Positions 34,487 through 44,488 of a stretch of 64,000 nt of DNA are shown here, piece by piece. The stretch's first letter is position 1; each line of letters starts with the position of its first letter. Source of the stretch: Chryseobacterium pennipullorum. Its GTDB lineage: Bacteria; Bacteroidota; Bacteroidia; Flavobacteriales; Weeksellaceae. Made by a program: the position numbers and the translations under genes. The notes beneath the pieces are model-generated. The model had not been told where the DNA came from. It worked only from the letters and a program-made list of their open reading frames with translations, and did no database searches. Location: the NCBI RefSeq assembly GCF_003384725.1, contig NZ_QNVV01000008.1:124001-188000 (forward strand), read 5' to 3'.

Positions 34487-36947
34487 GTTTCAATATCCAC
34501 GGAACATTTCTTTTACCTTTTAAAAAATACTGCCACCATTCTATTATTCTCGTTGTAAGATCTTTCTGAAGTTTGGAATCTATAATACCGTGATTTTCGT
34601 CAGTATAGAACAATGCGATGACCGGCTTTCTATATTTCCTAAGAGCACTGAATGTTGACTTATTTCCTTCGGGACTGACATTTGTATCCTTCAGACCTGA
34701 CCATAGCAGCATAGGAGCTGTAACCTGCTCCATATAAAATAAAGGACTGTTTTTAATATACTTTTCCTTATTTTCTGAAAAATCTCCAAATGAATACTGT
34801 CCATGTTCCAAGCGTGCATAGTCAGGAGAATAGCTACCATAATTAAACGCAAATGCGGAATGCATAGGGTCTGAAAAACCAGTTCCTGAAATATAGGCTG
34901 CAAATCGGTTCGATTGCGTTGCAATAAAATTGGTTTCGTACCCTCCAAATGACCTTCCCATCAGTCCTACCTTTGTCATGTCAGCCTGCTCAATTTTCGA
35001 AAGCTGATCCATTGCCTGATTCACACAATAGAGCGCTGAAATTCCCGGACCTTCAGATCCCTTTGTAATATCCGGCAACATCACCATAAAACCTGCTTCC
35101 AGCAATAGCCGAATGCTGAATCCATCCTGATTTCTGAAAGTGGGCTGCAAATAATCATTGTGATACTTTCTTTGAACTTCATAGATATATACTACTACAG
35201 GCAATTTTTCATTCTTCTTTATGTTCGGCGGTAAATACAACAAAGCAGTTAAGTCTTCATTATTAGGCCCTTTGTACTGTAATCGCTCCATCCCAATTTT
35301 TAACGTAGTATCCGGCTGTTTTGAGTCATACAGTTGCTCCGCTGTCTTTTTTGCAAAGCCTTTCTTCATGATCACCGGATTTTTATTGTAATTTTCAGCA
35401 ATCCAATAGTGTGATTTGGAGGTATTATTCCCGGACAGTGAACTAATTTTATCATTCGTCTGATTAATAACCGTTTTGACAACTCCATTTTTCCAACTGA
35501 TAACCGAATGTTTTACATCATCTTCAGCAATAACTTTTAACAGCAGTTCCTGATGCAAATCGACAACAAACCCTGAAATATTGCTATCATTAAAGATAGG
35601 ATCCTTTCTCGCGTTCAGAACCTCCAGTTTCCCCTCAAAAGTCTTTAGCTTGTGAAACTTCGAGCTCTTCATATCCTGAGACCACAATTCATTGTTTAAA
35701 GTCCATAATACCGTTTCACCTGCGAAGTACGGAGAAGCATCAATTCCAATAGACAGGGCTGTTTTTTTCCCTGTAGCTATTTCGTAGCTTATCCATTGTC
35801 CATCTTTTTTATACAACAAAATTTTACCTAAAGGATCAACCATTGTATATTTAAGAATTTCGTCAACATAAATATCTAATCCCGTTTTCGTATCATACAA
35901 AAAGGTCTTTTCAGGGACAGGACTGATTTCCGTATCCCTGTAATCTACTTGATTAGGATTCTTTTCAATCGACAGGTACATGCCTGATTTTCCTGCTGCA
36001 ATACCGTCGATAAAACGGCTGTCTATCTGTTGGATTTTATTTTCTTCAGGAAACCAGATCACACGATTAGGTTCATAAACCTTACGAAAGTGTCCTGTGA
36101 GATTGACTTCATTGCCATACCAAATATCGAGTCCGTCATTGTTCATTTTTTCGTAATTCCCTAAAAACAAAAACAATCCATCTTCATTAGCCGACGGCTT
36201 ATTACTGATTACATCAAAGTACTTTTGCCCATTCACTACCAATTCTTTCGATTGATGATTGTGATCCACGTAGATAGCTTTCAAACCTTGCTTTTCCATT
36301 ACAGTTATCAACCATCCGCCAGATGCTATTTTGGATTCCGCCAGTGAATACACCTCACTTTTTCCGCTGTATATTTTTTCTGATTTTTTTTGAACACTGC
36401 TGAAAATTGAAATTTCCTTCAATTCATCAGTACTTGTGTAGAAAGCTAAATTCTGATCTAACGGCTTAACCCGGTCGACTTCAGACATTTTGTAAATCAC
36501 TTTCAAATCTTTACTGTACACTTCAACCGCGTTAGCCTTTTTCGCATCATAATGGATCCAAAAAAGATCATTTGATTCAATGGATCCGAATGCTTTTACG
36601 TTTTGAAACTCTTTTGTCGTTCCTTTTACCGGGTCTTTAAACTCTACTGCACTTCCCTTTTGGATCAGCAGATTATGATCATGGATAAACAGTATATTTT
36701 TAGCATCAAACTTCATCATCTTTTCAGGATGTTTTGTATCTATGACCTTCATTTCCGAAGGTTTTGTTTCGTATACTCCCTGCCACATCATCCATCGTCC
36801 GTCTCTCGATACTTGCAACAAACGAATTTCTTCGGATTGCTGAACTATTTTCTCTAGTTTCTCAATATTACTTTGTGCGGGAAGCTTTTGTAACAACGCC
36901 ATCACAATAATGATGAGCAGTTCTATAAGCCTATTCAATATTTTCAT
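34467..36947 (-). CDS. S9-family (prolyl oligopeptidase-like) exported peptidase
   Basis: An 826-residue protein. A signal peptide (first about 25 residues) is followed by a beta-propeller-like region and a C-terminal alpha/beta-hydrolase domain. Catalytic triad candidates are S666 in GRSFGGYE, D754 in SGLKDTNV and H786 in DENHGI. It would cleave peptides in the periplasm or at the cell surface. It follows a SusC/SusD pair by 47 bp on the same strand, which suggests a unit for taking up and processing peptides. Length is typical of the DPP/acyl-peptidase-like S9 groups. Confidence 0.9.
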   Translation of the reverse strand: MKILNRLIELLIIIVMALLQKLPAQSNIEKLEKIVQQSEEIRLLQVSRDGRWMMWQGVYETKPSEMKVIDTKHPEKMMKFDAKNILFIHDHNLLIQKGSAVEFKDPVKGTTKEFQNVKAFGSIESNDLFWIHYDAKKANAVEVYSKDLKVIYKMSEVDRVKPLDQNLAFYTSTDELKEISIFSSVQKKSEKIYSGKSEVYSLAESKIASGGWLITVMEKQGLKAIYVDHNHQSKELVVNGQKYFDVISNKPSANEDGLFLFLGNYEKMNNDGLDIWYGNEVNLTGHFRKVYEPNRVIWFPEENKIQQIDSRFIDGIAAGKSGMYLSIEKNPNQVDYRDTEISPVPEKTFLYDTKTGLDIYVDEILKYTMVDPLGKILLYKKDGQWISYEIATGKKTALSIGIDASPYFAGETVLWTLNNELWSQDMKSSKFHKLKTFEGKLEVLNARKDPIFNDSNISGFVVDLHQELLLKVIAEDDVKHSVISWKNGVVKTVINQTNDKISSLSGNNTSKSHYWIAENYNKNPVIMKKGFAKKTAEQLYDSKQPDTTLKIGMERLQYKGPNNEDLTALLYLPPNIKKNEKLPVVVYIYEVQRKYHNDYLQPTFRNQDGFSIRLLLEAGFMVMLPDITKGSEGPGISALYCVNQAMDQLSKIEQADMTKVGLMGRSFGGYETNFIATQSNRFAAYISGTGFSDPMHSAFAFNYGSYSPDYARLEHGQYSFGDFSENKEKYIKNSPLFYMEQVTAPMLLWSGLKDTNVSPEGNKSTFSALRKYRKPVIALFYTDENHGIIDSKLQKDLTTRIIEWWQYFLKGKRNVPWILKQTKDAV

Positions 36948-36994
36948 TGTTTTACTTCTTGTTAATTTTAATTATCTCATCCATACACTTTTCT

Positions 36995-38377
36995 TTAGTA
37001 CCCTTCATTTTGAGGATTCAAATTAGGATTCAGCAGAAGTTCTTTCTGAGGAAGAGGCCACTGACGATGGTAAGATTTCCAGTTTGCTTTTACAGAAAGC
37101 AGCTGATCCAATTGCCCCCATCTCTTTAAATCAAAAAAGCGGATCCCATGTTCAGAGAAAAACTCCTTTCTTTTCTCCTGCTTTAATTCTTCTTTAGCGG
37201 AAGTGGGATTCAATCCTGTTGAAAGGGCTGACAGACCAGCTCTTTGCCGGGTTCTATTGATATAAGGAATTGCTTCAGCAACTTTATTTTGCTGAATGAG
37301 AACCTCGGCATACAAAAGGTAAACTTCCTCCAACCTGAAAATCACGGAGTCTTCAGAAGTGTTGGCTCCGGCAAGGTTTTTATATTTTACCGCTCTGTAA
37401 TTAGTCTGTCCTTGGGACGTCACGGTAGCAATATAATTCTGCTTACGCAGATCATTTGCCGAAAAACTATTCACCAGATTTACATTGAGCATATAGGTTG
37501 TCGGAATTCCTGAGAAATTATAGAGGGCTGCTTCCTTTGTGGCATCACCGCTGTTTTTGGGTTTCAGCTGCCAGATGATGTGCGTACCCGTTTTCTGAAA
37601 AACCTTTGTGATATCATTTTGAAAAGCATAATCCGAGGACTGCAATACCAATTGCAGAAGATTTTCAGCCTCAGGCCATTGTTTACGCAGTATTTTCAAT
37701 TTTGCCCAAAGCAGATTTGCGATGCTCTTATTCACATAAATCCGTTCGGCATTCCGGTATGCAGAAGGTAAAAGATTCACTGCCTGCTCCAAATCAGCAT
37801 CTATACGGCTTAGCAAATCATCGGCTGAAAGCTTGGAAAGTTTGCTGTTAATCTGATAATCTGTCGTATCGGTGTATGGTATCTCTCCATAGATCTGCTG
37901 TAAATAGAAATACAGTAAAGATCGGATGAAGAGAGTTTCTCCGGTGATACGGTTTCTGGCACTTTGAGAAAGGGTTTTGGAATTCTTTACCCCTTCAATG
38001 ATACTGTTTGCTGCATAAATATGCTGATAAGCATTTGTCCACACATTGGATACAATCAGGTTGCTTGATATTTGCTGATTGTAATACAAATCAATAATGC
38101 TGTTGCTTCCCGGTGAAGACACTGAAGCAGTATCATCGGTATACAGACCTAATAGAAGCCCCATTCCGTCTGATCCTCCGGAGATCAAAGAATTATTCCA
38201 TAAGTTAGCATAGAGCCCGGCTAAAGCAGCCTCGGCGGTCTGTTCATCTTCAAATACCAGTTCTGTGGGTAATTGATTGGAAGGAAAATCTGTTTCTATC
38301 CACTGCTCACAGGAAACAGTGGTCAATGCTGCAGAAACAGCAATTATGATCATATATGGTTTTACTATTGTTTTCAT
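36995..38377 (-). CDS. RagB/SusD-family outer-membrane nutrient-binding lipoprotein
   Basis: A 460-residue SusD-like protein. The signal peptide ends at a lipobox (TTVSCEQW). The N-terminal part has the LPTELVFEDEQTAEAALAG segment and the TPR-like middle of SusD. The end AELKQEKRKEFFSEHGIRFFDLKRW is highly characteristic. It covers the SusC channel and captures the substrate. It lies 18 bp after the SusC gene. An adjoining S9 peptidase points to a peptide rather than a glycan substrate (inferred). Confidence 0.92.
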   Translation of the reverse strand: MKTIVKPYMIIIAVSAALTTVSCEQWIETDFPSNQLPTELVFEDEQTAEAALAGLYANLWNNSLISGGSDGMGLLLGLYTDDTASVSSPGSNSIIDLYYNQQISSNLIVSNVWTNAYQHIYAANSIIEGVKNSKTLSQSARNRITGETLFIRSLLYFYLQQIYGEIPYTDTTDYQINSKLSKLSADDLLSRIDADLEQAVNLLPSAYRNAERIYVNKSIANLLWAKLKILRKQWPEAENLLQLVLQSSDYAFQNDITKVFQKTGTHIIWQLKPKNSGDATKEAALYNFSGIPTTYMLNVNLVNSFSANDLRKQNYIATVTSQGQTNYRAVKYKNLAGANTSEDSVIFRLEEVYLLYAEVLIQQNKVAEAIPYINRTRQRAGLSALSTGLNPTSAKEELKQEKRKEFFSEHGIRFFDLKRWGQLDQLLSVKANWKSYHRQWPLPQKELLLNPNLNPQNEGY

Positions 38378-38395
38378 TATAATAGAACATAGAGG

Positions 38396-41300
38396 TTAAA
38401 AAGTGAGTTGAAATCCTAATGAGTAGGTCTTCAGAGGAGGAAGGTATCCTACCACTGTAAACTCGGGATCAATTCCAAAATAGTTGGTCAGCGTAAGAAG
38501 ATTCTGTCCCTGCACATAAATCATGGCTTCCTTGATTCCCGTCTTCTGAACAGGAATACTGTAGTTGATCTGTACATTTTTAAGACGTATAAAAGAAGCA
38601 TCACTGATGGCTGCCGTGGAATTCTGGAAATAAGAATGTAAAGAATTTTTCTGTGCATTTGTTCCTGAACTGTACTGCATATAAGTTCCACTCGGATTTG
38701 ACGGCGACCATGCATTTAATACTTCCAGAGGCTGATTGCTCATCATTCCCGGAATCAGCATACTTTTATTGTAGTTCCAGTTTCTTTGTTTGACAAACTG
38801 GAAAAGAAATGATGCTGACCACCTTTTATATTTCATAGCAGCGGTCCATCCACCGAAAAACTCCGCGCCTATTTTCTCCACCACTTTATTATCATCGGGG
38901 GAACTGATCTTTCCGTCACCATTAAAATCCGTAAAACTGTAGAGCCCCGTCTGAGGGTTAACTCCTTCAAACTGATATACTTTAACCAGGGTCATGGGAT
39001 ATCCGATGACGTATTGGTTCGCATAGGTTGAACCTTCAAGATTCGGAAATTCTAACAACGTATTTCGGGGTATGGACAGGTTCAAAGATGATTCCAGGCG
39101 TAGCTCTCCAGCTCTCAGTATCTGTGCTGACAGATCAAATTCCCATCCTGTATTTCTGACTTTTGCAGGAAGATTCGACTGAATCGTTGGAAATCCCGTT
39201 GTTGCCGGCAGCGGAATACCTACCAATTGATTGGATGAGGTATTGCTGTAGTAAGCGGTTGACAGATTAATTCTGTTCTTCAGAAACCCCAATTCAAGGG
39301 CAATCTCTTTTTTGGTTGTCTTTTCCCAGCTAAAATCACGGTTGTACAACCTTGAGGGAGACAATCCGGTAATGCCATTGTAGATATTGGTGGTTACCGA
39401 ATAAGTATTCAGATACTGATAATCTCCGATTTTATCATTCCCTGTTGTTCCGATGCTTCCCCTAAGCTTTCCAAAACTCAGCCATGATAATTTCTTCATC
39501 CATGGCTCATCTGAAAATATCCATGCTGCACCCAAAGCACCGAAATTTCCGAAACGATTTTCAGGACTGAACCTGCTGGATCCGTCTCTCCTACCCGTAA
39601 GATTCAGAATATACCTTTTCCTGAACTGATAATTGAACCGGGCAAAAGCAGCGGTATAATAATACTGGTTGACCACCTGATCCGATACCGTCTTTGTCTT
39701 GGCAGCTCCCAGGTTCTGAATCAGTGCATTGCTTTCGAAGCCCACTCCCTGTATGGAGCCCTGCTTTGTTTCGGTCTGCTGTAAAGTTGTTCCCACCAGA
39801 ATATCAAAATGATGATCCTTCCATTTAAAATCTGCATTGATCTGCGGTTCCAACAGATAAGAAAACACGGTCTGACGATTAAGAGATGAAATGGAATTTG
39901 CGCTGGTCAATCCGGATGCGGGATTATACATAGTATGAGGTTTCAAACTTCTTTCTTCAAAATCCTGATAGGTTACCCCTCCATTTAATTTCAGAGACAG
40001 GAACGGAAACAGGCGGTAAGAAATATTTGTCCCGTTGTTGATGAATGTTGTTGAATTCAGATATTGACTGTTAAAGGTTGCGACCGGATTGGTAAACGTA
40101 TTGTTCTCCCAATTCAGATTTCCATTAGTATCATATAAAGCCGGGGCATTGGGACTTAGCTGAATACTTTTTTTGGTCATGTCATCATTCTGAACATTAT
40201 TCTTCTGAAACGAAAACGTATTGTTCATATTAGCCTCCAGTTTTTTATCAGGTGACCTGAAAGTAAAATTACCCGTCAGATTATTCGTTTTATATTTAAA
40301 ATCCGCTGGAAAAACCGTGCCCTGCTCCTGATGTCCGTAACTGATGAGATAGGATGAATTCTCTGCTCCACCACTTAGAGACAACTGTACCACGGAAGCA
40401 TCGGAAGTGTTTCCGATCAGTGTTTTCTGCCAGTCCGTATATCGATTCTGATCCCATGCTTTGAGATCATACGCCGAAGCAGGAATCGTTGTCACTCCAT
40501 CATTGACATAACCTTCACGTCTCATATTGAGATACTGCTCGGTGTTCATCATCTCCATATGGTTGGCTACTCTGCTTAGAGAATAGGCAGTGTTCAATTT
40601 CAGTTCCGTTCTTCCTTTCCTCCCCTTTTTGGTTGTCACAATTACAACCCCATTGGCTCCGCGCGAGCCGTAGATAGCCGTTGCATCGGCATCTTTTAAT
40701 ATTTCAAAACTTTCGATATCATTAGGATTAATCGCATTCAGCGGATTAATTGAGGCAGATGGCAGAATCGTTACAGCATATAAAGAGGGCGTTTCCGCAC
40801 TTAAAGGCACCCCATCTATTATATAAAGCGGCTCGTTTCCTTCCTTTCTCAGGCTGTTCTTACCCCGAATCTGAATATCAAATCCACCTCCGGGAACTCC
40901 TGAGTTCTGTGTAATGCTAACCCCTACCATGCGTCCCTGTGCCGCAGAAAGCACATTGGTGACAGGCTGGTTCTCAATATCTTTAGCCGATACCTTGACA
41001 ATACTTCCCGTTCTCTCTTTATCTTTTACTTTATAATATCCTGCATTGATGATCACTTCCTCAATTCCTTTGATCTTAGTATCCTGATCAGCATTACGAT
41101 CAATACTATTATTAGCACTGGAGTCAGAATCAGAATCAGAATCAGAATCACCATGCTTACCATGACGATCACCATCCACATTATCACGCAACAGGTCTAC
41201 ATCAATGACCATTTGTCCTAATCCTGCTGTACCAGTATTACTAGCCTTCTCATCCAAAATAACAGGAATCGCTCTCTCTTTGTATTGCGGATGCTTAAAC

Positions 41301-41548
41301 AAAAGAACAGGCTTTTGTTTATTGTAACGGGCATCACTCATCTTCAAAGTGAGCATAAAAACACCTTGGGAATTGGTTAGGGTGGTTTGATTGGAATTCT
41401 TCTCTGAAACAGTCACCCCGGAAAGAGGTTTATTTCCTGCAGTGACCGTACCTGAGATAACTTGAGTCTGAGCACTGACATGCGTGCACACTACTGTTAA
41501 CATTAGGGTAAGAACAATGCCTCCTATGTTGATATAGGATTTTTTCAT
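38396..41548 (-). CDS. SusC/RagA-family TonB-linked outer-membrane transporter
   Basis: A 1050-residue TonB-dependent channel: signal peptide, N-terminal carboxypeptidase-regulatory-like domain (about 28-115), plug domain starting around VIINAGYY, and C-terminal barrel ending TYSLGFQLTF. Between the first domain and the plug is an unusual hydrophilic insert, about residues 118-160, with GDSDSDSDSDSS at 133-144, histidines just before it and acidic residues after. The DS stretch is encoded by a hexanucleotide repeat. Otherwise family-typical. First gene of the Sus pair. Confidence 0.92.
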   Translation of the reverse strand: MKKSYINIGGIVLTLMLTVVCTHVSAQTQVISGTVTAGNKPLSGVTVSEKNSNQTTLTNSQGVFMLTLKMSDARYNKQKPVLLFKHPQYKERAIPVILDEKASNTGTAGLGQMVIDVDLLRDNVDGDRHGKHGDSDSDSDSDSSANNSIDRNADQDTKIKGIEEVIINAGYYKVKDKERTGSIVKVSAKDIENQPVTNVLSAAQGRMVGVSITQNSGVPGGGFDIQIRGKNSLRKEGNEPLYIIDGVPLSAETPSLYAVTILPSASINPLNAINPNDIESFEILKDADATAIYGSRGANGVVIVTTKKGRKGRTELKLNTAYSLSRVANHMEMMNTEQYLNMRREGYVNDGVTTIPASAYDLKAWDQNRYTDWQKTLIGNTSDASVVQLSLSGGAENSSYLISYGHQEQGTVFPADFKYKTNNLTGNFTFRSPDKKLEANMNNTFSFQKNNVQNDDMTKKSIQLSPNAPALYDTNGNLNWENNTFTNPVATFNSQYLNSTTFINNGTNISYRLFPFLSLKLNGGVTYQDFEERSLKPHTMYNPASGLTSANSISSLNRQTVFSYLLEPQINADFKWKDHHFDILVGTTLQQTETKQGSIQGVGFESNALIQNLGAAKTKTVSDQVVNQYYYTAAFARFNYQFRKRYILNLTGRRDGSSRFSPENRFGNFGALGAAWIFSDEPWMKKLSWLSFGKLRGSIGTTGNDKIGDYQYLNTYSVTTNIYNGITGLSPSRLYNRDFSWEKTTKKEIALELGFLKNRINLSTAYYSNTSSNQLVGIPLPATTGFPTIQSNLPAKVRNTGWEFDLSAQILRAGELRLESSLNLSIPRNTLLEFPNLEGSTYANQYVIGYPMTLVKVYQFEGVNPQTGLYSFTDFNGDGKISSPDDNKVVEKIGAEFFGGWTAAMKYKRWSASFLFQFVKQRNWNYNKSMLIPGMMSNQPLEVLNAWSPSNPSGTYMQYSSGTNAQKNSLHSYFQNSTAAISDASFIRLKNVQINYSIPVQKTGIKEAMIYVQGQNLLTLTNYFGIDPEFTVVGYLPPLKTYSLGFQLTF
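41124..41150. repeat. Hexanucleotide repeat inside the SusC gene
   Basis: Four and a half copies of TCAGAA (+ strand) encode the DS-rich stretch of the SusC protein. Because the unit is six bases, copy-number slippage keeps the frame and only changes the linker length. Confidence 0.8.
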
Positions 41549-41760
41549 AGCTTTGTAAAGGTTTTTAATTAACTTTAAATTCTCACGCTCTTTCCCGATG
41601 TCGTCAAACTGTAAGGGAAAGGGCTTTTTTTATATTTTCATTTATATTTCGTTTATCAGTATTTCTTTCCAGTCATTATATATGATAGGGTTCCTATAAA
41701 ACAATAGCGTAAATTTTCGTCGTTTAAGATTCTATTTAATCAGGATAAATTAAAACTTTC
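41549..41760. other. Upstream region of the SusC operon
   Basis: AT-rich stretch with an imperfect -7-like ACAGTTTG string on the minus strand near 41610 (TA preceded by one extra base) and a short TTTCCC...GGGAAA dyad around it. It probably contains the SusC promoter. No gene seen. Confidence 0.35.
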
Positions 41761-42100
41761 CAGGTGCCCATGGTATAAACAAAGGGTGTGTGGTCCAAAA
41801 GAGCTCAGTGACCTCAGACACCGGAAAGCATATGAATGAAAATTTGTCCCATGTAAGCTTAAAAAGCCACAATAGGCTGTACCCTCCTATTGTATCGTGC
41901 ACTCTGATACTTATGTTGTAAGCGGGCTTAGATTTTAATGTAGAGATAAAGCGAACAGCATGAAATAAAATGGCATGGGAACTCTACATTATCCGATTCG
42001 AGGTACTGGTATACCTTATCCCAAGATAAGAGAGACCCACGCCTAGGTCGTGAGCCGCATACTTATCGTCTTAGGGATTAAAAATTACCAGTTTTCGAAC
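41761..42100. ncRNA. Possible structured RNA or other folded element
   Basis: No convincing protein frame, yet the stretch is less AT-rich than its flanks and dense in inverted repeats: ACAATAGG/CCTATTGT (41869-41876, 41886-41893), GTATC/GATAC (41892-41896, 41906-41910), AATGTAGAG/CTCTACATT (41937-41945, 41982-41990), CTTATC/GATAAG (42015-42020, 42025-42030) nested in ACTGGTA/TACCAGT (42005-42011, 42086-42092). This layout suggests a multi-domain RNA, but tmRNA, RNase P, SRP and group II intron motifs were not recognised. Strand is unknown. It could also be an origin of transfer or a DNA-binding array. Confidence 0.35.
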
Positions 42101-42146
42101 CAAGACTCTAAGCAATAGCTTCTAATATTTCGTTGAAGTATCGCAA

Positions 42147-42204
42147 AGTTACATTTATAATGTAACTAAAGCAAATATAGTAAAATAACGACATATACGT
42201 CGTT
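42147..42204. promoter_or_regulatory. Two palindromes upstream of the XRE-like gene
   Basis: AGTTACATT-TAT-AATGTAACT (42147-42167) and AACGAC-ATATAC-GTCGTT (42187-42204). Both are perfect inverted repeats; the second ends 4 bp before the likely ATG (42209). They look like autoregulatory operators of the downstream HTH protein. Confidence 0.5.
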
Positions 42205-42208
42205 GAAT

Positions 42209-42574
42209 ATGCAATTTTTTATAAATTATTTTACAGCAGTGCAATATCAGAAAAAAGTTTTTAGGTATAAAGTTGCTGTAGGCATTATAAACAAAAGATT
42301 GAGGGAAGCAATTTCCATCAATAGTAAACCTATGACTCAAATATATTTAAATAATGATATTAAAGAAAAATACAATATTGACTGGAACTGTGCTAGAGAA
42401 GAGTCATTACCTAATACGACTCTTCAAAATATTTTTTTAATCTGTGATTACTTTAATATAGATGTTAGCAAATATTTTGAGATCGTAAAAAATGTGTCAG
42501 ATGAAGAAGTTGATATTGCTATAAATTCAAAGAAAAAACTAACAAGACTTTACTCAATATATTTAAAATACTAA
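42209..42574 (+). CDS. XRE-like helix-turn-helix protein
   Basis: A 121-residue basic protein. The middle (about residues 25-85) follows the five-helix order of an XRE/Cro domain, ending LPNTTLQNIFLICDYFNIDVSKYF, where the helices after the recognition helix are clear. The recognition helix itself is unusual and contains an insertion (NIDWNCAREES). ATG 42209 was chosen over a TTG six bases earlier. It lies upstream of the restriction-modification locus but is separated from it by its own terminator and about 370 bp, so control of hsdM is possible but not shown. Confidence 0.55.
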   Translation: MQFFINYFTAVQYQKKVFRYKVAVGIINKRLREAISINSKPMTQIYLNNDIKEKYNIDWNCAREESLPNTTLQNIFLICDYFNIDVSKYFEIVKNVSDEEVDIAINSKKKLTRLYSIYLKY

Positions 42575-42600
42575 ATCCTGACAATCTCGGGATTTTTTTA
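42574..42600 (+). terminator. Intrinsic terminator of the XRE-like gene
   Basis: An 8-bp stem (AATCCTGA with TCGGGATT, one mismatch) followed by TTTTTTA. It begins at the last base of the stop codon. Confidence 0.75.
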
Positions 42601-42618
42601 TTTCCCAATTGCATTGAA

Positions 42619-42769
42619 TTAGCTTTCAGAGCATTGTTGGAGAACTTCTTCTGTTCCTTTAAATTCATTTTTGGCTTTGCTGTAGTCTTTGTTTGCTTGA
42701 TAAAGAGCAATTGATAAAACAATAATTGCAATATTTGAAAAAATTACCGTAGATTTTTATTGCTTTCAT
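42619..42769 (-). pseudogene. Small membrane protein broken by a frameshift
   Basis: On the minus strand, ATG 42769 starts MKAIK and then, if one A is removed from an A5 run, continues as STVIFSNIAIIVLSIALYQ and ends EEVLQQCSES, a plausible 49-residue single-helix membrane protein. As written, the frame is off by one base. It may be a real pseudogene or a homopolymer sequencing error. No family recognised. Confidence 0.4.
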
Positions 42770-42887
42770 ATTTGTGGTTTTTGTAAAGATAAGCAATGCA
42801 TAAGATTAATAATTGGAAAAATGATTTTATTGAGCCTAGAATCAAAATGTTGTGATTAACTACACTTCATATCTTCAATTCTATGCT

Positions 42888-42895
42888 TATATTTG
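42888..42895 (+). promoter_or_regulatory. -7 promoter element of the hsd operon
   Basis: TATATTTG matches TAnnTTTG, 46 bp upstream of hsdM. No TTG box is found at the usual distance, so the promoter is incomplete or weak. Confidence 0.45.
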
Positions 42896-42940
42896 ACTAC
42901 TTTTATAACTTAAAAATATAATAAATTTACATTTATATAA

Positions 42941-44488
42941 ATGACTAGCACAATTCAAAAACAAGAATTACTCAATAAAATATGGAAAATCGCCAACGAA
43001 GTAAGGGGCGCAGTAGACGGATGGGATTTTAAACAATTTGTTCTGGGCACACTTTTCTATCGATATATAAGTGAAAATTTCAGCAGTTACATTGAGGCAG
43101 GTGATGAGAGTATTGATTATGCAGCTTTACCCGACAGCGTAATTACGCCAGAAATTAAAGACGATGCCATTAAAACAAAAGGCTATTTTATTTATCCAAG
43201 TCAACTTTTTGAGAATGTAGCTAAAAATGCCAATACAAATCCAAATTTAAATACGGAATTAAAGGATATCTTTAATTCAATCGAAAGTTCCGCAAATGGC
43301 TACCCTTCAGAACAAGACATTAAGGGTCTGTTCGCTGATTTTGATACAACCAGCTCACGTTTAGGAAATACTGTTGCCAATAAAAATAGCCGTCTAGCAG
43401 CTGTTTTAAAAGGCGTTGAAGAACTTAATTTCGGAAACTTTGAAGACAACCAAATAGACCTTTTTGGAGATGCATATGAAATTCTAATTTCTAATTATGC
43501 TGCTAATGCAGGAAAATCGGGAGGGGAATTCTTTACACCTCAAACCGTTTCCAAACTTATTGCGCAGCTAGCCATGCACAAACAGACTTCAGTAAACAAA
43601 ATTTATGATCCGGCGGCAGGCTCTGGTTCTTTATTATTGCAGGCAAAAAAACACTTTGATAGTCATATTATAGAAGAAGGTTTCTTTGGACAAGAAATAA
43701 ATCACACCACCTATAACTTGGCACGTATGAACATGTTTTTGCATAATATCAATTACGACAAGTTTAATATTGCACTCGGAAATACTCTTTTAGAACCTCA
43801 CTTTGGTGATGACAAGCCATTTGATGCAATTGTCTCCAATCCTCCGTATTCGGTAAACTGGATTGGTTCCGATGATCCAACTTTAATTAACGATGACCGG
43901 TTTGCTCCGGCAGGCGTGTTAGCACCTAAGTCAAAGGCTGATTTTGCATTTGTACTGCATGCTTTAAGTTATCTTTCCAGTAAAGGTAGAGCCGCTATTG
44001 TTTGCTTTCCTGGTATTTTTTACCGTGGCGGTGCCGAACAGAAAATCAGAAAATATCTCGTAGATAATAATTTTGTAGAAACCGTAATTGCATTAGCACC
44101 GAATTTATTCTATGGCACTTCTATAGCCGTAAATATTTTGGTTCTTGCCAAAAATAAAACAGAAAATAAAACCCAATTTATCGATGCTACTGGTGAGGAC
44201 TTTTTTAAAAAGGTTAGCAACAACAATGTATTGAATGACATTCACATTGATAAAATCATGGAACTCTTCGACACAAAAGATAATAATCCACATATAGCTG
44301 TAAATATTGACAATACTAAAATTGCCGAAAACGATTACAATCTTTCAGTAAGCAGCTATGTAGAAGCTAAAGACAACCGCCAAAAAATTAACATCTTTGA
44401 ACTCAACGCAGAAGTTCGTAAAACTGTCGAAAAATTAGGTAAACTTCGTACTGATATTGATAATATTATTAAAGAGATTGAAGCATGA
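42941..44488 (+). CDS. hsdM: Type I restriction-modification methyltransferase subunit
   Basis: A 515-residue adenine N6-methyltransferase. The N-terminal helical HsdM domain runs to about residue 150. SAM motif I is [10 protein letters not shown] (223-232) and the catalytic motif IV is NPPY (300-303). It forms M2S with HsdS and methylates the recognition site, and with HsdR forms the full nuclease. The tail overlaps hsdS by 4 bp (ATGA), typical coupling. Sequence style matches type IC enzymes such as EcoR124I/EcoprrI. Confidence 0.95.
   Translation: MTSTIQKQELLNKIWKIANEVRGAVDGWDFKQFVLGTLFYRYISENFSSYIEAGDESIDYAALPDSVITPEIKDDAIKTKGYFIYPSQLFENVAKNANTNPNLNTELKDIFNSIESSANGYPSEQDIKGLFADFDTTSSRLGNTVANKNSRLAAVLKGVEELNFGNFEDNQIDLFGDAYEILISNYAANAGKSGGEFFTPQTVSKLIAQLAMHKQTSVNKIYDPAAGSGSLLLQAKKHFDSHIIEEGFFGQEINHTTYNLARMNMFLHNINYDKFNIALGNTLLEPHFGDDKPFDAIVSNPPYSVNWIGSDDPTLINDDRFAPAGVLAPKSKADFAFVLHALSYLSSKGRAAIVCFPGIFYRGGAEQKIRKYLVDNNFVETVIALAPNLFYGTSIAVNILVLAKNKTENKTQFIDATGEDFFKKVSNNNVLNDIHIDKIMELFDTKDNNPHIAVNIDNTKIAENDYNLSVSSYVEAKDNRQKINIFELNAEVRKTVEKLGKLRTDIDNIIKEIEA

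Noticed and set aside
41761..42100. tmRNA, RNase P, SRP RNA, cobalamin riboswitch or group II intron
   Set aside because: None of the hallmark motifs is present: no tag frame with a proper T-arm, no RNase P core, no SRP tetraloop, no riboswitch box, and no complete intron domain V despite a GAGCCGCAT string.
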